From Paludibacteraceae bacterium (GTDB lineage: Bacteria > Bacteroidota > Bacteroidia > Bacteroidales > Paludibacteraceae), in NCBI GenBank assembly GCA_024400275.1, contig JAKSMY010000010.1, forward strand, positions 1 through 48,730: a stretch of 48,730 nucleotides of DNA, given 5' to 3'. Below, one piece after another: positions 1 to 9,179 of this stretch. How positions within the stretch are numbered: position 1 is the stretch's first letter; every line of letters starts with the position of its first letter. The position numbers and the translations under genes are program-made. The notes beneath the pieces were generated by a model, which was given only the letters and a program-made list of their open reading frames with translations, did not search any database and was not told where the DNA came from.

Positions 1-3
1 AAA

Positions 4-1425
4 ATGGCAAAGAACGATTATATCATTGAAGTAAACCATGTCTCCAAGCAGTTTGAGGACGGTAAGTTTGCATTGAATGACGTAAGTTTGCAGGTCCGGA
101 AAGGCGAATTTGTAACCATTCTGGGTCCGTCAGGCTGCGGCAAGACTACTCTACTCCGTTGCATAGCCGGATTTCAAAAGGCGACCTGTGGAGATATATT
201 GCTCAATGGAGAGGACGTAACGGATATGCCGCCAAATGAACGCCCCGTCAATACGGTATTCCAAAAATATGCCCTCTTCCCCCATCTGAACGTGTACGAA
301 AATGTGGCTTTTGGACTTAAACTCAAGAAGATAGATGCACACGAGATAGAGAAAAAAGTCAAAAAGGCACTCAAAATGGTGTCCATGTCCGATTATGAAT
401 ATCGTGACGTGGACAGTTTAAGCGGGGGACAGCAACAACGTGTAGCAATTGCACGTGCCATTATCAACGAGCCCGAAGTACTGCTATTAGACGAGCCCCT
501 GTCGGCATTGGACAGAAAAATGCGTAGCGATATGCAACTCGAACTTCGTGAGATGCATGACAAATTAGGCATCACCTTTATCTACGTAACCCATGACCAA
601 GAAGAAGCACTGACATTGAGCGACCGCATCGTGGTAATGCGCGAAGGTAAGATTCAGCAGATTGGCGCACCGACAGATATTTACAACGAACCACAAAACT
701 GCTTTGTTGCCGATTTCATCGGAGAAAGTAACATCTTAGACGCCACTATGGTACATGACGGTTTGGTGCATTTCTGCGGTAAAGACTTCGAATGTGTAGA
801 TAAGGGATTTGGAGAAGATACCGAAGTAGATGTGGTGGTTCGTCCGGAAGACTGGTATATTTCAGAGTTCAAAGTTGAAAGTACAAAGTTGAAAGATAAC
901 CCGTGGCAACTGTTTGGAGAGATAAAGACATGTATCTTCAAAGGCGTACACTATCACATGACGCTACTGACCGACGAAGGATATGAATTGGAAGTGCAGG
1001 ATTATCACGCTTTTGAGCCGGGTATGCGAGTGGCACTCTTGGTTAAGCCCGAAGATATTCAGGTGATGAAGAAATCCAGATTATGCAATTCCTTCACAGG
1101 TATAATGAAGGAAGAAAATCAAGTGGAGTTTTTAGATGCCCTGTGGGACGTTTCGGAACGGGCATCGGAACGTTTCGAGCCCGGCGAACAAGTCGAGATA
1201 GAAGTGGATTTCAACCATGTCAATTTGCAAGATGACGAGGAAGACGGTACGCTGAGTGGCGAAGTGTATTTCATTCTTTACAAAGGCGACCATTACCACC
1301 TGCAGGTGCGAACGGACGACGGCGACGATATTTATGTTGACACCAACGATATATGGGACAAAGGCGACCGGGTAGGCATTAAGATAGCCCCCAGTTGGAT
1401 ACGGTTGTATAAGGTTGAAAGTTGA
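4..1425 (+). CDS. potA: Spermidine/putrescine ABC transporter ATP-binding protein PotA
   Basis: ATPase subunit that powers polyamine uptake through the PotBC channel on the cytoplasmic face of the inner membrane. Visible motifs are Walker A GPSGCGKT (residues 41-48), signature [14 protein letters not shown] (about 139-152), Walker [12 protein letters not shown] and the switch histidine in VTHDQEE. The protein is 473 residues, about 100 longer than usual PotA; the extra length is C-terminal and looks like an enlarged TOBE-type region, with HYHMTLL and HYHLQVR segments suggesting a duplicated unit. The ATG at 4 is the first in frame, but only three bases precede it, so the upstream context is unseen. 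The words KVESTKLKD and the terminal KVES are both encoded by AAAGTTGAAAGT-type repeats. First gene of potABCD. Confidence 0.93.
   Translation: MAKNDYIIEVNHVSKQFEDGKFALNDVSLQVRKGEFVTILGPSGCGKTTLLRCIAGFQKATCGDILLNGEDVTDMPPNERPVNTVFQKYALFPHLNVYENVAFGLKLKKIDAHEIEKKVKKALKMVSMSDYEYRDVDSLSGGQQQRVAIARAIINEPEVLLLDEPLSALDRKMRSDMQLELREMHDKLGITFIYVTHDQEEALTLSDRIVVMREGKIQQIGAPTDIYNEPQNCFVADFIGESNILDATMVHDGLVHFCGKDFECVDKGFGEDTEVDVVVRPEDWYISEFKVESTKLKDNPWQLFGEIKTCIFKGVHYHMTLLTDEGYELEVQDYHAFEPGMRVALLVKPEDIQVMKKSRLCNSFTGIMKEENQVEFLDALWDVSERASERFEPGEQVEIEVDFNHVNLQDDEEDGTLSGEVYFILYKGDHYHLQVRTDDGDDIYVDTNDIWDKGDRVGIKIAPSWIRLYKVES
868..895 (+). repeat. AAAGTTGAAAGT-type direct repeat inside potA
   Basis: Two copies of CAAAGTTGAAAG separated by two bases lie in frame inside potA and encode FKVESTKLK. 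The same word recurs at the 3' end of potA (about 1412-1425) and at 31380-31392, where it is intergenic. Confidence 0.55.
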
Positions 1426-1447
1426 CAATGCACGATGCACAATTATA
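1414..1447 (+). repeat. Repeat at the potA/potB junction
   Basis: TTGAAAGTTGACAATGCACG followed by ATGCACAATTATAA overlaps the potA stop codon and fills the potA-potB spacer. The words AATGCACGATGCACAATTA and AAAGTTGA are typical of short Bacteroidales spacer repeats. It supplies the last codons of potA. Confidence 0.45.
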
Positions 1448-1453
1448 AGTACG

Positions 1454-2245
1454 ATGACAATTAGATTGATTCAAAATAGGAAGAACTGGGTGTGGCCATA
1501 CGTGGCTATTCTGTGCTTTTTTGTAATATTGCCGTTGGTGCTGATAGGTATTTATGCCTTCACTGACCAACACGGCGATTTTACCATACAGAACTTTGTG
1601 CAGTTCTTTCAAAAATCCGAAGCAGTCAATACGTTCATCTATTCGGTGACAATAGCCATGCTAACGACCATTATTTGCATTGTATTGGGATATCCGGCAG
1701 CCTACTTTATGGCGATGCAGTCGTTCCGTACTCCCGCAGTAATGGCAATGCTCTTCATTCTGCCGATGTGGATTAATTTTCTGCTCCGCACCTTGGCGAC
1801 AGTGGAACTCTTTCACATGTTCGGGCTGCCTTTGGGCGAAGGGGCTTTGCTATTCGGTATGTGCTATGATTTCTTGCCATTTATGATTTATCCCATCTAC
1901 AATACGTTGCAGAAGATAGATGTCAGTTTGCTGGAAGCATCGCAGGATTTAGGTGCCAGCCGTTGGGAAACTTTTGTTAAAGTGAGTGTACCACTTTCTT
2001 TGCCGGGAGTTTATTCGGGCATTGTAATGGTCTTTATGCCGACCGTTTCCACCTTTGCCATATCCGAATTGTTGACGCAAAACAAGATTACCCTGTTCGG
2101 CTCGCTTATTCAGCGCAGTTTTGGAGAAGGAGGTATCACCATGTGGAACTATGGTGCGGCACTATCGCTCATCATGTTGATAATAATAGGTTTAACTTCA
2201 TTCTTTGGTAATGATGACAACGAAGACATCAATAGACAAGCGTAA
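1454..2245 (+). CDS. potB: Spermidine/putrescine ABC transporter permease PotB
   Basis: Inner-membrane permease of the polyamine transporter, with about six hydrophobic segments. The EAA loop that docks on the ATPase reads EASQDLGASRWETFVKVSVP, followed by LPG. The frame stays open from 1415, but the ATG at 1454 is preferred: it gives MTIRLIQNRKNWVWPYVAIL, running straight into the first membrane helix, and avoids the repeat-derived codons after the potA stop. Length from 1454 is 263 residues, normal for the family. It overlaps the start of potC, consistent with one operon. Confidence 0.9.
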   Translation: MTIRLIQNRKNWVWPYVAILCFFVILPLVLIGIYAFTDQHGDFTIQNFVQFFQKSEAVNTFIYSVTIAMLTTIICIVLGYPAAYFMAMQSFRTPAVMAMLFILPMWINFLLRTLATVELFHMFGLPLGEGALLFGMCYDFLPFMIYPIYNTLQKIDVSLLEASQDLGASRWETFVKVSVPLSLPGVYSGIVMVFMPTVSTFAISELLTQNKITLFGSLIQRSFGEGGITMWNYGAALSLIMLIIIGLTSFFGNDDNEDINRQA

Positions 2246-3059
2246 TGCGTGGTTGCGTGGTATCAGTCAGAGTTACCTTTGGCTGCTGTTAGTAGTGCTA
2301 TATGCCCCTATTCTGCTAATCATCGTGTTCTCGTTTACCCAAAGTAAAGTCTTGGGCAACTGGACCGGGTTTACTTTGGGACTATATGAAAATCTGTTTT
2401 CAGGATATGATGTCAGTGCACAAGTCAGAGTAGATCCCAACCTCTATCGTGCATTGCTCTACACGGCGATTATTGCCTTTGCTGCGGCTCTTGTGGCAAC
2501 GCTGTTGGGAACAATTGCAGCCGTCGGCATATTCAATCTGCGCCAACGCTACCGCAAGGGAGTGATGTTTCTCAACTCAATACCGATGATTAACCCGGAT
2601 ATCATTACCGGTATCTCGTTATTCCTGCTGTTCGTATTCCTCGGAATCAGTCGCGGACTGACGACAGTCATCATCGCCCATGTGGTTTTTTGTACGCCGT
2701 ACGTCGTTTTGTCGGTTATGCCGCGATTGACAAAGATGAATCCGAATATCTTCGAGGCAGCATTGGATTTAGGTGCTACACCTGCACAGGCATTCCGCAA
2801 GGTGATGGTGCCCGAGTTATGGCCGGGTATGATTAGCGGGTTTATTCTATCCCTTACTCTGTCCATTGACGACTTTGGTGTCACCTTCTTCACCAAGGGA
2901 AGCAACGGATTGGAAACACTATCCACTTTCATCTATTCGGACGCACGAAAGGGCGGACTGACACCCGAATTGAGACCGTTATTCTCTTTAATTTTCCTCA
3001 CCATTTTGGTGCTGTTAATAATCTCTAATTTAAGAACTTCTAAACAAACAAAAAAATGA
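2211..3059 (+). CDS. potC: Spermidine/putrescine ABC transporter permease PotC
   Basis: Second permease of the polyamine transporter. Hydrophobic helices start at YLWLLLVVLYAPILLIIVFS, and the EAA loop reads EAALDLGATPAQAFRKVMVP followed by LWPGMISG. Two adjacent ATGs (2211 and 2214) lie inside the end of potB; either gives about 281-282 residues. A TTG at 2205 is also in frame but less likely. The stop codon overlaps the potD start as ATGA at 3056-3059, indicating translational coupling. Confidence 0.9.
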   Translation: MMTTKTSIDKRNAWLRGISQSYLWLLLVVLYAPILLIIVFSFTQSKVLGNWTGFTLGLYENLFSGYDVSAQVRVDPNLYRALLYTAIIAFAAALVATLLGTIAAVGIFNLRQRYRKGVMFLNSIPMINPDIITGISLFLLFVFLGISRGLTTVIIAHVVFCTPYVVLSVMPRLTKMNPNIFEAALDLGATPAQAFRKVMVPELWPGMISGFILSLTLSIDDFGVTFFTKGSNGLETLSTFIYSDARKGGLTPELRPLFSLIFLTILVLLIISNLRTSKQTKK

Positions 3060-4393
3060 AAAAAGGTTATCTTTTATTCTTTTTGTTGCTTAGTGCAACT
3101 TTTGGTTTTCAATCTTCTAATGCTGTGGCTGCCGATAGAGCGCACACATTAAAAGTGTACAACTGGCAGGACTATATCGACATGGATAATGTCCTCAACA
3201 AATTCCCTGATTGGTATAAGGAACAAACAGGCGAAGAGGTGGTCGTCAGTTATCAGACTTTTGACATCAACGAGAACATGCTTACCCAAATTGAAATGGG
3301 ACACGAGGATTACGATGTGATTTGTCCGTCTGAATATATCATTGAGCGCATGCTGCGTAATAATTTGCTGTTGCCCATTGACAAAAATTTCGGTTCAACA
3401 CCCGACTATACCAAATTGGTTGCTCCGTTTGCAGTAGATAAATTCCAACAAATGGCTCCTGACAGCACCTATACCGTGAGCGATTACACCGTAGGTTACA
3501 TGTGGGGTACAACAGGTATTCTTTACAATGCAGATTTGGTAGATGGCAGCAAGATGAACAGTTGGGGTTGCCTGCAAGACCCTGAATATAAAAACCATAT
3601 CCTGATGAAAGATGCTTTCCGTGATATTTATTCGGTTGTTGTGCTATATTGCTATAAAGACGAAATTGCCAAAGGTACGGAAACACGTGACGACTTGGTA
3701 GCCCGCATTACGCCCGAACGAATCAAGCGTGTTGAGGACTTTTTGATTGGCATGAAAGACAATATTGCCGGGTGGGAAGTAGATTTTGGTAAAGAAGAAA
3801 TGACCAAAGGCAAAACATGGATGGATTTGATGTGGTCCGGTGATGCACAATGGGCTATTGACGAGGCACCCGAAGGTGTTAATCTCGAATATGTCATTCC
3901 GGAAGAAGGTAGTAATGTGTGGTTTGATGGTTGGTGCATTCCTAAATATGCTCAAAACACCAAGGCTGCCAGTTACTTTATTAACTATATGTGTATGCCA
4001 GAAAATGCTATCCTTAACATGGAGGAGATTGGTTATGTCAGTGTAATTGCAGACTCCACTATTTTGGCATGGGCAAACGATGACGAAATAGAAGAAACAG
4101 CCGATTTGACTTATTTCTTTGGCGAAGGAGCTGAGGCTATACACGCCAATCAAGTGTTCTATCCCGATAAATCAATCATTGACCGTTGCGCTTTGATGCA
4201 CGATTGTGCAGACCACACAGAGGCTATGCTGAATATGTGGAATCATGTCAAAGGCGATAGTCTGAACAGCACAATGATTATTATCATCATCACGATTGTT
4301 GCCTGCATTATTATCTTCGCCGTAGTGCAAACCATCAACAAACGCCGTCAACGTGCATTACAAAATAAACACCATAAAAGCCATAATCATTAA
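3056..4393 (+). CDS. potD: Polyamine-binding protein PotD with a C-terminal membrane segment
   Basis: Substrate-binding component. It has a signal peptide (residues 1-25, ending AVAAD) and then the family core starting LKVYNWQDYIDMDNVLNKF, with YDVICPSEYIIERML and WFDGWCIPKYAQN also present. There is no lipobox. The last 45 residues hold a strongly hydrophobic stretch (STMIIIIITIVACIIIFAVV) followed by a basic, His-rich tail. This would anchor the receptor in the inner membrane with the tail in the cytoplasm, unlike a free or lipid-anchored PotD. At 445 residues it is about 100 longer than classical PotD. Its start overlaps the potC stop, and the next gene begins at the base after its stop codon. 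Confidence 0.88.
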   Translation: MKKGYLLFFLLLSATFGFQSSNAVAADRAHTLKVYNWQDYIDMDNVLNKFPDWYKEQTGEEVVVSYQTFDINENMLTQIEMGHEDYDVICPSEYIIERMLRNNLLLPIDKNFGSTPDYTKLVAPFAVDKFQQMAPDSTYTVSDYTVGYMWGTTGILYNADLVDGSKMNSWGCLQDPEYKNHILMKDAFRDIYSVVVLYCYKDEIAKGTETRDDLVARITPERIKRVEDFLIGMKDNIAGWEVDFGKEEMTKGKTWMDLMWSGDAQWAIDEAPEGVNLEYVIPEEGSNVWFDGWCIPKYAQNTKAASYFINYMCMPENAILNMEEIGYVSVIADSTILAWANDDEIEETADLTYFFGEGAEAIHANQVFYPDKSIIDRCALMHDCADHTEAMLNMWNHVKGDSLNSTMIIIIITIVACIIIFAVVQTINKRRQRALQNKHHKSHNH

Positions 4394-7321
4394 ATGAAAA
4401 AATTAGTAGTTTCGATTGTTGCATTCTGTCTGTCCGTTGTTCCTCTGCTCGCCAATGACGTGGAAGAACAATATGAGATTGTTAAGCAAGCTTACTTAAC
4501 ACGCGAAAAGACTGCACAGAATGACCTTAAGCAGTATCTGCGTGACTATCCCTACACCACCTATTTCAGCAGTGTACAAACAATGATAGGTGTACTGCAA
4601 GTGGAGAAATTACGCTACAAGAATGCCGTCAAGACATTCAACAAAGTAACGTGGAAACAGTTAGAACGTGGCGAACAGCCAACCTTCTTCTTTTATCGCG
4701 GTATCGCTTACTTAAAGCAGGATATGTTTAAGGAAGCTTCTTCGTGCTTCAAAGCTCTCCGTGAAACAAACAGTTCATACGCATTGCAGGGTAAATTCTA
4801 CTATGCCTATTGCTGGTATCTAATGAAAGAATACGACAAAGCACTGCCGGATCTGCTTTCATTAGAAAACACTCCTGAATATAAAGATATTGCCCCGTAT
4901 TTGGTTACGCAGATCTATTATGCTCAACATCATATCGATATGGCAGAAGCACGTGCCCGCCAACTAATCAACCAATATCCCAACAATAAACATAATGGGG
5001 AAATGGAACGCATATTGGGCGAAATAGCATATAATGCGGGTAATTACGAGGAGGCAATAGATAGATTGAGTGACTACGAGCAATCCTTCCGTGAACAAGA
5101 ACGTGAAGTGTTCCTGGAAGATGTCTTCTTGCTGGGTATGGCTGAATATAAAACGGAAAAATACAATGATGCCATTCGAGATTTCAAGCGCATCAAACTT
5201 GGAAAAGATACACTATCCGAAAAAGTATGTCTAAACTTAGGACACGCTTATGTCAAAGTGGATAATATAGAAAAAGCCAAGTTGAGTTACCAGGCCGCCA
5301 TGCGCTATAATTTCGACCAACAAGTGCGGGAAGAGGCTATGTATAACTATGCCCTATGCTCCTACAAAAAGGGTACGGCATTGGGGGAAAGTATTAATGC
5401 TTTTAACGATTTCCTCAAAGAGTATCCCAACACTTCTCATGCCGAATCCGTGTATGAATTACTGGCAGCCATGTATATGACCAGTAAGAATTATTCGGCT
5501 GCATTGGATGCCGTGTGTGCCATCAAAAACCCCAATAGCAAACTGCAGGAAACCAAGCAGTATCTGCGTTACCAATTGGGAGCCGATGCTTTGTTGCAAG
5601 GGAAAAACCAAGAAGCAGTCAGTTGGATGTCGGAAGTAATTCGAAACGAAAAAAAGCAGTCGTCCTACAAGACAGAAGCCCTTTTGTATCGCGCAGAAGC
5701 CAGATACAGGCTCAAGCAGTACGAATCGGCTATGGCTGATTTGATCTTATACCGCCAACAATCGTCTTATTTACAATCCCCCAATAATGCAATGGCCGAT
5801 TATTTGCAGGGATATGTTTCTTTCAACCTGAAAAAATACGATGCGTCACAAGGGTGCTTTGAATCCTACGTGGCACGGGAGGAAAGTAAAAGAAACAAAG
5901 ACATGTATGCCGATGCACTCAACCGGATTGGAGATTGTCAGTTTAACTCACGTAATCTAAACGAAGCGTCTGATACCTATCAAAAGGTGATTGATTTAGG
6001 CAAGAATGGCGCCGATTACGCACTTTTCCAACGAGGCTATGTCTTAGGACTGATGCACCAATATGGCGAGAAAGTTAATGCGATGGAAGAGTTGTTAAAA
6101 ACATATCCTAAATCGGATTACGCCGATGATGCTTTGTATGAAATAGCACGTGCACACTTGCAACAAGAGGAAAGTATGGCGGCTATCAATGCTTATTCAC
6201 GATTGGTAACCACCTATCCTACATGTGAATATGCCCGAGCCGCTTCTTTGGAAAGAGGTATGATATATCGAAACATCGGTATGTATAACGAAGCCATTCA
6301 GGCATTCAAACAGACCATCGAGACGTACCCAGCCACAGAACAGGCATATACCGCTTTAGACGGACTGGAACAAGTTTATGTGGAACAAAACAAGGTAAAT
6401 GACTACCTCACATTTACCAAGGAATTGTACAAAATGAATATGTCGGTGTCGTCTAAAGAAGATTCTTTGACTTATACTGCCGGTGAAATGCAATATATGT
6501 TAGGTAATTACCAAGAAGCCGCAGCCGCTATGGATATTTACTTAAAGCAGTATTGCCCGGGGGGAAGACATTGCCTCATGGCAACTTATAATGCTGCCGA
6601 TTGTTACTACCAATTAGGCGAAAAAGAAAAAGCGTTGGAGTTGTATCTCAATCTGACCACACAAAACAACAATCCGTACGTGGAGGAAACATGCCGACGT
6701 ATTGCCGAAATAGCATACGACCAGCAAAATTATGAATTGTCTCGCACCTATTTCGAACAATTAACCACTCTTGGGCTTAAGAGCCAAGACCTAATCACTG
6801 CCAAATTAGGCGTTCTGCGCTCAAGTAACTTAATGAATGATTATGCTAACGTCATCACGATTGCTACCGATATCTTGTCAGATACCGACACGCCAACGGA
6901 AATGCAACAGGAAGCACAATACGACCGCGCTAAAGCATACGTTCAACAAGGGCAATACGGACAAGCCATATCAGATTTGATTCCTATTGCCAAAGATGTA
7001 CGGATAGCCAATGGTGCCGAGTGTAAGTATTTATTGGCTTTGACATATTTCAATCAAGGTAATTTGGACGAGGCAGAAAAAGAAATAATGTCCTTCACCG
7101 GCATGAAAACACAACACCAGTACTGGTTGGCCAAAAGTTTGATTCTGTTATCCGAAATCAATCTGAATCGGGGAGAGATATTCCAAGCAAAACAGTACCT
7201 GCTAACGCTCCAACAAAACTACAAAGGAACAGGTGATATACAAACCTTAGTGGAACAAAAACTGCTAACCATCGAAGAATTAGAACAACCTAAGATAGAA
7301 GAAGAGGAGGAAGAATTATGA
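4394..7321 (+). CDS. Large tetratricopeptide-repeat protein, periplasmic or membrane-associated
   Basis: 975 residues with a signal peptide (MKKLVVSIVAFCLSVVPLLA, then NDVEEQ). The remainder is almost entirely TPR-like helical repeats; units such as GNYEEAIDRLSDYEQ, EKYNDAIRDFKRIKLG and GMYNEAIQAFKQTIETYP are clear. The C-terminus is acidic (IEEEEEEL). It starts at the base after the potD stop and overlaps the next gene as ATGA, so it appears co-transcribed with both the polyamine transporter and an outer-membrane barrel. Long TPR proteins of this kind in Bacteroidales are thought to scaffold envelope complexes; no enzymatic function can be assigned. The pairing with potD may be specific or only positional. 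Confidence 0.85.
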   Translation: MKKLVVSIVAFCLSVVPLLANDVEEQYEIVKQAYLTREKTAQNDLKQYLRDYPYTTYFSSVQTMIGVLQVEKLRYKNAVKTFNKVTWKQLERGEQPTFFFYRGIAYLKQDMFKEASSCFKALRETNSSYALQGKFYYAYCWYLMKEYDKALPDLLSLENTPEYKDIAPYLVTQIYYAQHHIDMAEARARQLINQYPNNKHNGEMERILGEIAYNAGNYEEAIDRLSDYEQSFREQEREVFLEDVFLLGMAEYKTEKYNDAIRDFKRIKLGKDTLSEKVCLNLGHAYVKVDNIEKAKLSYQAAMRYNFDQQVREEAMYNYALCSYKKGTALGESINAFNDFLKEYPNTSHAESVYELLAAMYMTSKNYSAALDAVCAIKNPNSKLQETKQYLRYQLGADALLQGKNQEAVSWMSEVIRNEKKQSSYKTEALLYRAEARYRLKQYESAMADLILYRQQSSYLQSPNNAMADYLQGYVSFNLKKYDASQGCFESYVAREESKRNKDMYADALNRIGDCQFNSRNLNEASDTYQKVIDLGKNGADYALFQRGYVLGLMHQYGEKVNAMEELLKTYPKSDYADDALYEIARAHLQQEESMAAINAYSRLVTTYPTCEYARAASLERGMIYRNIGMYNEAIQAFKQTIETYPATEQAYTALDGLEQVYVEQNKVNDYLTFTKELYKMNMSVSSKEDSLTYTAGEMQYMLGNYQEAAAAMDIYLKQYCPGGRHCLMATYNAADCYYQLGEKEKALELYLNLTTQNNNPYVEETCRRIAEIAYDQQNYELSRTYFEQLTTLGLKSQDLITAKLGVLRSSNLMNDYANVITIATDILSDTDTPTEMQQEAQYDRAKAYVQQGQYGQAISDLIPIAKDVRIANGAECKYLLALTYFNQGNLDEAEKEIMSFTGMKTQHQYWLAKSLILLSEINLNRGEIFQAKQYLLTLQQNYKGTGDIQTLVEQKLLTIEELEQPKIEEEEEEL

Positions 7322-9072
7322 TACCATTTACCATGCATACTATCAAGTCAAAGTGGAGTGCATTATCGCTCTTCTCGTTATTCCTTGTTCCTTGTGTACA
7401 CGCACAGCAAGACACGGTAAGCCGTTCAGTAACCGTTGAACGGGAATTTCAACCAATCATTCAAAGTGCGGGTAAACTGAATGTATCGCCCAAACGTATG
7501 GAAACACAAGAACCTAAAATGGAGGTCATTTTTTCCGAATATTCAGCTACAGATAGTTTGTCTTTCTACTCTAAACCGTTGCGTTTTCCGTCCAAGCCCT
7601 TCCCCGAGCAAAAGCAATCGAATGGTATCTTGGATGCCGGATTAGGGTATTTCAATTCGCACCTCAATTTCCGTTATCTTGTTCCTGTTTCAGGAAAAGC
7701 CTCTAAGGGTGTCAAACTGAATTTATTCGCACATCATGATGCGGAATGGGGTGTTTGCACATGGGAAGAAACAACCGTTGGATTGGACTTTGTTAAGCAA
7801 CTCTCTGACATAGACGTTTACTTTGATGTGGCTGGGAAAAACACCTTTTTTACTCGTTTTGGACGTTATTATGACGGGGATAAATTATCCATCAGTCGTT
7901 TCAGTGACCTTTCTGAACAAGATAAGCAGTCCATTTGGACGGTGGCTGCCAATGTCGGTGTGCGTTCCAAGAAAACTGCCGATATACAATACAAGGTGCA
8001 AACCGGCTATCAAGCCTACATTCTGCCTTCTCAGGTGGCTGAACACCAAATCAACACCTTCTGCAATGTGCAATGGAATGGCGAAGAACACCATGCCGGT
8101 GTTGACATTGCGGTGCGAAATGCCTTCTCTTCGGTAGAGGATGGCTTGTGGCTGCCAACGGATACTATTCAAACCTATCGTTCCCGTCACGGCGTTCGTA
8201 TTCACCCTTATTATAAATACACAGGCGAGCGCATACGTGTACGCGCAGGTGTCAATTTGGACATGAATATCGGGAAGGGACAAATGATGTCTTCTAACGA
8301 GCAAATCAGCTTTGCTCCATCGCCTGATGCCTTTGTGGAGTACCGTATTATCCCCTCGTGGCTGGCGGTTTATGCCGGTGCAGAAGGGCAATTGGGATTT
8401 GGTACGTTGGACGATTATATGGCTTATTGCCCTTATCGTGCTGCCTCCTCCAGCGTTATCTCCACACACGTATCCTCCTATATTCCCGTGGATGCCTATT
8501 GGGGATTTAAAATCCGTGCTACCGACAACCTGCTTTTGGATGTTTATGCCCACTATGCTTACATGAAAAATCAAACAATTATATTTGCTGATTCACTCTC
8601 CATTCTTCCCGATGGATACTTGGATTATTGCTATGGCGACTATCAACGTTGGAAAGTGGGAGTTGAACTCACCTACCACTATCAGGACATCGTTCGTTTA
8701 CTTGTCAGTGGCAACTATTACCATTGGACAGCCAATGGAATAGAGGCTCCGGAAAATATGCCGTTCTCACCTAAAACCGTTTATGACCGTCCTGCGTGGG
8801 ATTTACACGTACGTGTAGATGCACATATTGACTCACACTGGTCCTTGTACAGCGACAATGTCTTTGCAGGACCCATCAACATGATGACGTGGAAAGGTAA
8901 TCAAAAAGGCAAGGTTTTTGTTGACTTGAGTTTAGGTGCGCGCTATGACTTTAAGTCTGACTTGGGTGTTTACTTGCAGTTGGATAACTTTATCAATCGT
9001 CATAATGACCATTTTTATGGCTATCAATTGGAGGGTATTCAAGTCATGGCTGGCTGCTGTTGGAAGTTCTAA
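7318..9072 (+). CDS. Outer-membrane beta-barrel protein, TonB-receptor-like, function unknown
   Basis: 584 residues with a signal peptide ending VHAQ. A short periplasmic segment (SRSVTVEREFQPIIQSAGKL) is followed by a long run of alternating aromatic/hydrophobic strands and a terminal Phe (GCCWKF), the usual signature of a barrel inserted by BamA. No plug domain is evident, so it is not a complete TonB-dependent receptor, although relatives are often annotated that way. The ATG at 7318 overlaps the TPR gene stop (ATGA); an in-frame ATG at 7333 would also give a good signal peptide. The coupling suggests that the TPR protein and this barrel work together. Confidence 0.8.
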   Translation: MIPFTMHTIKSKWSALSLFSLFLVPCVHAQQDTVSRSVTVEREFQPIIQSAGKLNVSPKRMETQEPKMEVIFSEYSATDSLSFYSKPLRFPSKPFPEQKQSNGILDAGLGYFNSHLNFRYLVPVSGKASKGVKLNLFAHHDAEWGVCTWEETTVGLDFVKQLSDIDVYFDVAGKNTFFTRFGRYYDGDKLSISRFSDLSEQDKQSIWTVAANVGVRSKKTADIQYKVQTGYQAYILPSQVAEHQINTFCNVQWNGEEHHAGVDIAVRNAFSSVEDGLWLPTDTIQTYRSRHGVRIHPYYKYTGERIRVRAGVNLDMNIGKGQMMSSNEQISFAPSPDAFVEYRIIPSWLAVYAGAEGQLGFGTLDDYMAYCPYRAASSSVISTHVSSYIPVDAYWGFKIRATDNLLLDVYAHYAYMKNQTIIFADSLSILPDGYLDYCYGDYQRWKVGVELTYHYQDIVRLLVSGNYYHWTANGIEAPENMPFSPKTVYDRPAWDLHVRVDAHIDSHWSLYSDNVFAGPINMMTWKGNQKGKVFVDLSLGARYDFKSDLGVYLQLDNFINRHNDHFYGYQLEGIQVMAGCCWKF

Positions 9073-9100
9073 ATATGTTGCCTCCTTTTTACCTGACTTT

Positions 9101-9122
9101 ACCGACGGTCGACCGACGGTCG
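9101..9122 (+). repeat. Tandem 11-base repeat, two units
   Basis: ACCGACGGTCG occurs twice head to tail in the spacer after the barrel gene. The unit junction contains the palindrome GGTCGACC. No T-run follows, so it is not a standard terminator. Confidence 0.6.
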
Positions 9123-9179
9123 AATAATAAGCTAAAGAAATGTTATTGAGATATTAAATAGGAAAAACGAACATAATAA

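Noticed and set aside
7885..8574. 229-codon open frame on the - strand inside the barrel gene
   Set aside because: It is fully antisense to a coupled, signal-peptide-bearing gene and shows no recognisable motifs.
8804..8817. TACACGTACGTGTA palindrome
   Set aside because: It lies within the barrel gene, encodes ordinary strand residues (LHVRVD), and does not match parS or another known site.
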